Source: an uncultured Spirochaetales bacterium
GTDB taxonomy: Bacteria; Spirochaetota; Spirochaetia; Sphaerochaetales; Sphaerochaetaceae
DNA length: 39,646 nucleotides
Assembly (NCBI GenBank): GCA_949285905.1
Contig: CASDZV010000054.1
Span: 1-39,646 of the forward strand
Direction: 5' to 3'
In this document: piece after piece, positions 39,420-39,646 of the stretch
Position numbering within the stretch: position 1 is the first letter of the stretch
Layout: the number at the start of each line of letters is the position of its first letter
Notes under the pieces: generated by a model
What the model was told of the DNA's origin: nothing
Seen by the model: only the letters and a program-made list of their open reading frames with translations
Database searches by the model: none
Made by a program: the position numbers and the translations under genes

Positions 39420-39646
39420 GCTAGTGAACCTCCCCACCTTATAGAAGGTGGTGCGTCCCGCTACACAGCTTAGCTGTGCCTGCCCCTTTAGAGGGCAAGG
39501 ACTTACCTTCCACCGCATGGTCTTCTCTCAGCTCAGGCCGAAGCCCTTGCCGCAAGAAGACTGATATAGGTGGACAGGGTGCATGTGGCCCGTGCGGATA
39601 AGCCAGGAACTTTTGCCTTTGCCTCCGACGCCTCCGTCTCCGGACA
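39420..39646 (-). mobile_element. Hairpin cluster resembling an IS200/IS605-type right end or guide-RNA scaffold (window edge)
   Basis: On the minus strand three hairpins follow one another: TGCCCT/GGGGCA, CACAGC-TAA-GCTGTG and CCACCTT-CTAT-AAGGTGG, then GGGGAGGTTCAC. Upstream of them (39646 to about 39536) an open frame runs in from beyond the window and ends at TGA, encoding an Ala/Lys/Ser-rich tail with no motif. The arrangement of a C-terminal coding tail, hairpins and an element end is what TnpB genes with their omega/re-RNA show. I cannot confirm the family; the region is clearly structured and probably mobile. Confidence 0.35.

Noticed and set aside
1..39646. CRISPR arrays, tRNA and rRNA genes
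   Set aside because: No regularly spaced repeats, no cloverleaf with CCA end and no rRNA signature were found by reading. A tool search (tRNAscan-SE, CRISPR finder) would be decisive.

Overview
The window looks like a chromosomal segment of a host-associated or anaerobic spirochaete (Spirochaetota, probably Sphaerochaeta/Treponema-like). This placement is an inference. It rests on SusC/SusD-free carbohydrate uptake through binding-protein ABC importers combined with an outer-membrane barrel protein, on an export-signal ending of the FANG type in MetQ, and on the general protein style. It has not been tested by search. Apart from gusA, its downstream partner and the IS110 transposase, all genes lie on the minus strand.

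Region 1 (1-7.0 kb) is mixed housekeeping and sugar metabolism: the start of a fucose/arabinose-isomerase-like gene (minus, cut by the window edge), a divergent gusA (GH2 beta-glucuronidase) overlapping an AlkZ-related gene, ornithine carbamoyltransferase, rmuC, a nagB-like deaminase and a NERD-domain protein. Region 2 (7.0-33.1 kb) is a very large carbohydrate-utilisation locus. An AraC regulator (33.1 kb) is followed by 15 co-directional genes (32.17 to 8.78 kb) with gaps of 0-15 nt or start/stop overlaps, ending in a hairpin. In transcription order they are: two paralogous secreted TIM-barrel-like proteins, two cytoplasmic GH3 glycosidases, a binding protein fused to two carbohydrate-binding-like domains, two permeases, an NHL/TPR/YIP1 membrane protein, a DUF5696 protein, a second pair of permeases, a second binding protein, two lipoproteins built from CBM-like beta-sandwiches, and a predicted outer-membrane barrel. 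No sugar-transport ATPase is encoded, so a shared MsmX/UgpC-type ATPase elsewhere is implied. A further lipoprotein with three InlB-type repeats follows the terminator. The likely substrate is a beta-linked glucan or related plant polysaccharide, by inference only.

Region 3 (33.1-37.5 kb) holds the methionine importer metN-metI and a separately transcribed metQ, kduI (uronate isomerase, functionally linked to gusA) and a low-molecular-weight protein tyrosine phosphatase. Upstream of metQ lies an unannotated 20-codon leader ORF with seven Met codons (MMM-SS-MMM). It has a good promoter and Shine-Dalgarno, and its second Met triplet lies inside a terminator-like hairpin. This looks like a ribosome-mediated methionine attenuator and is the most novel regulatory signal here. 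Region 4 (37.5-39.6 kb) is mobile: an IS110-family transposase with structured non-coding flanks (candidate bridge RNA) and, beyond it, a hairpin cluster resembling the end of a second element.

Promoter architecture is also informative. Several genes share an extended -10 (TGC followed by TATNNT), and rmuC, nagB and araC have a -10-like hexamer exactly six bases before ATG with no Shine-Dalgarno, suggesting leaderless mRNAs. Genes inside the big operon instead have strong Shine-Dalgarno sequences, often embedded in the end of the preceding gene.
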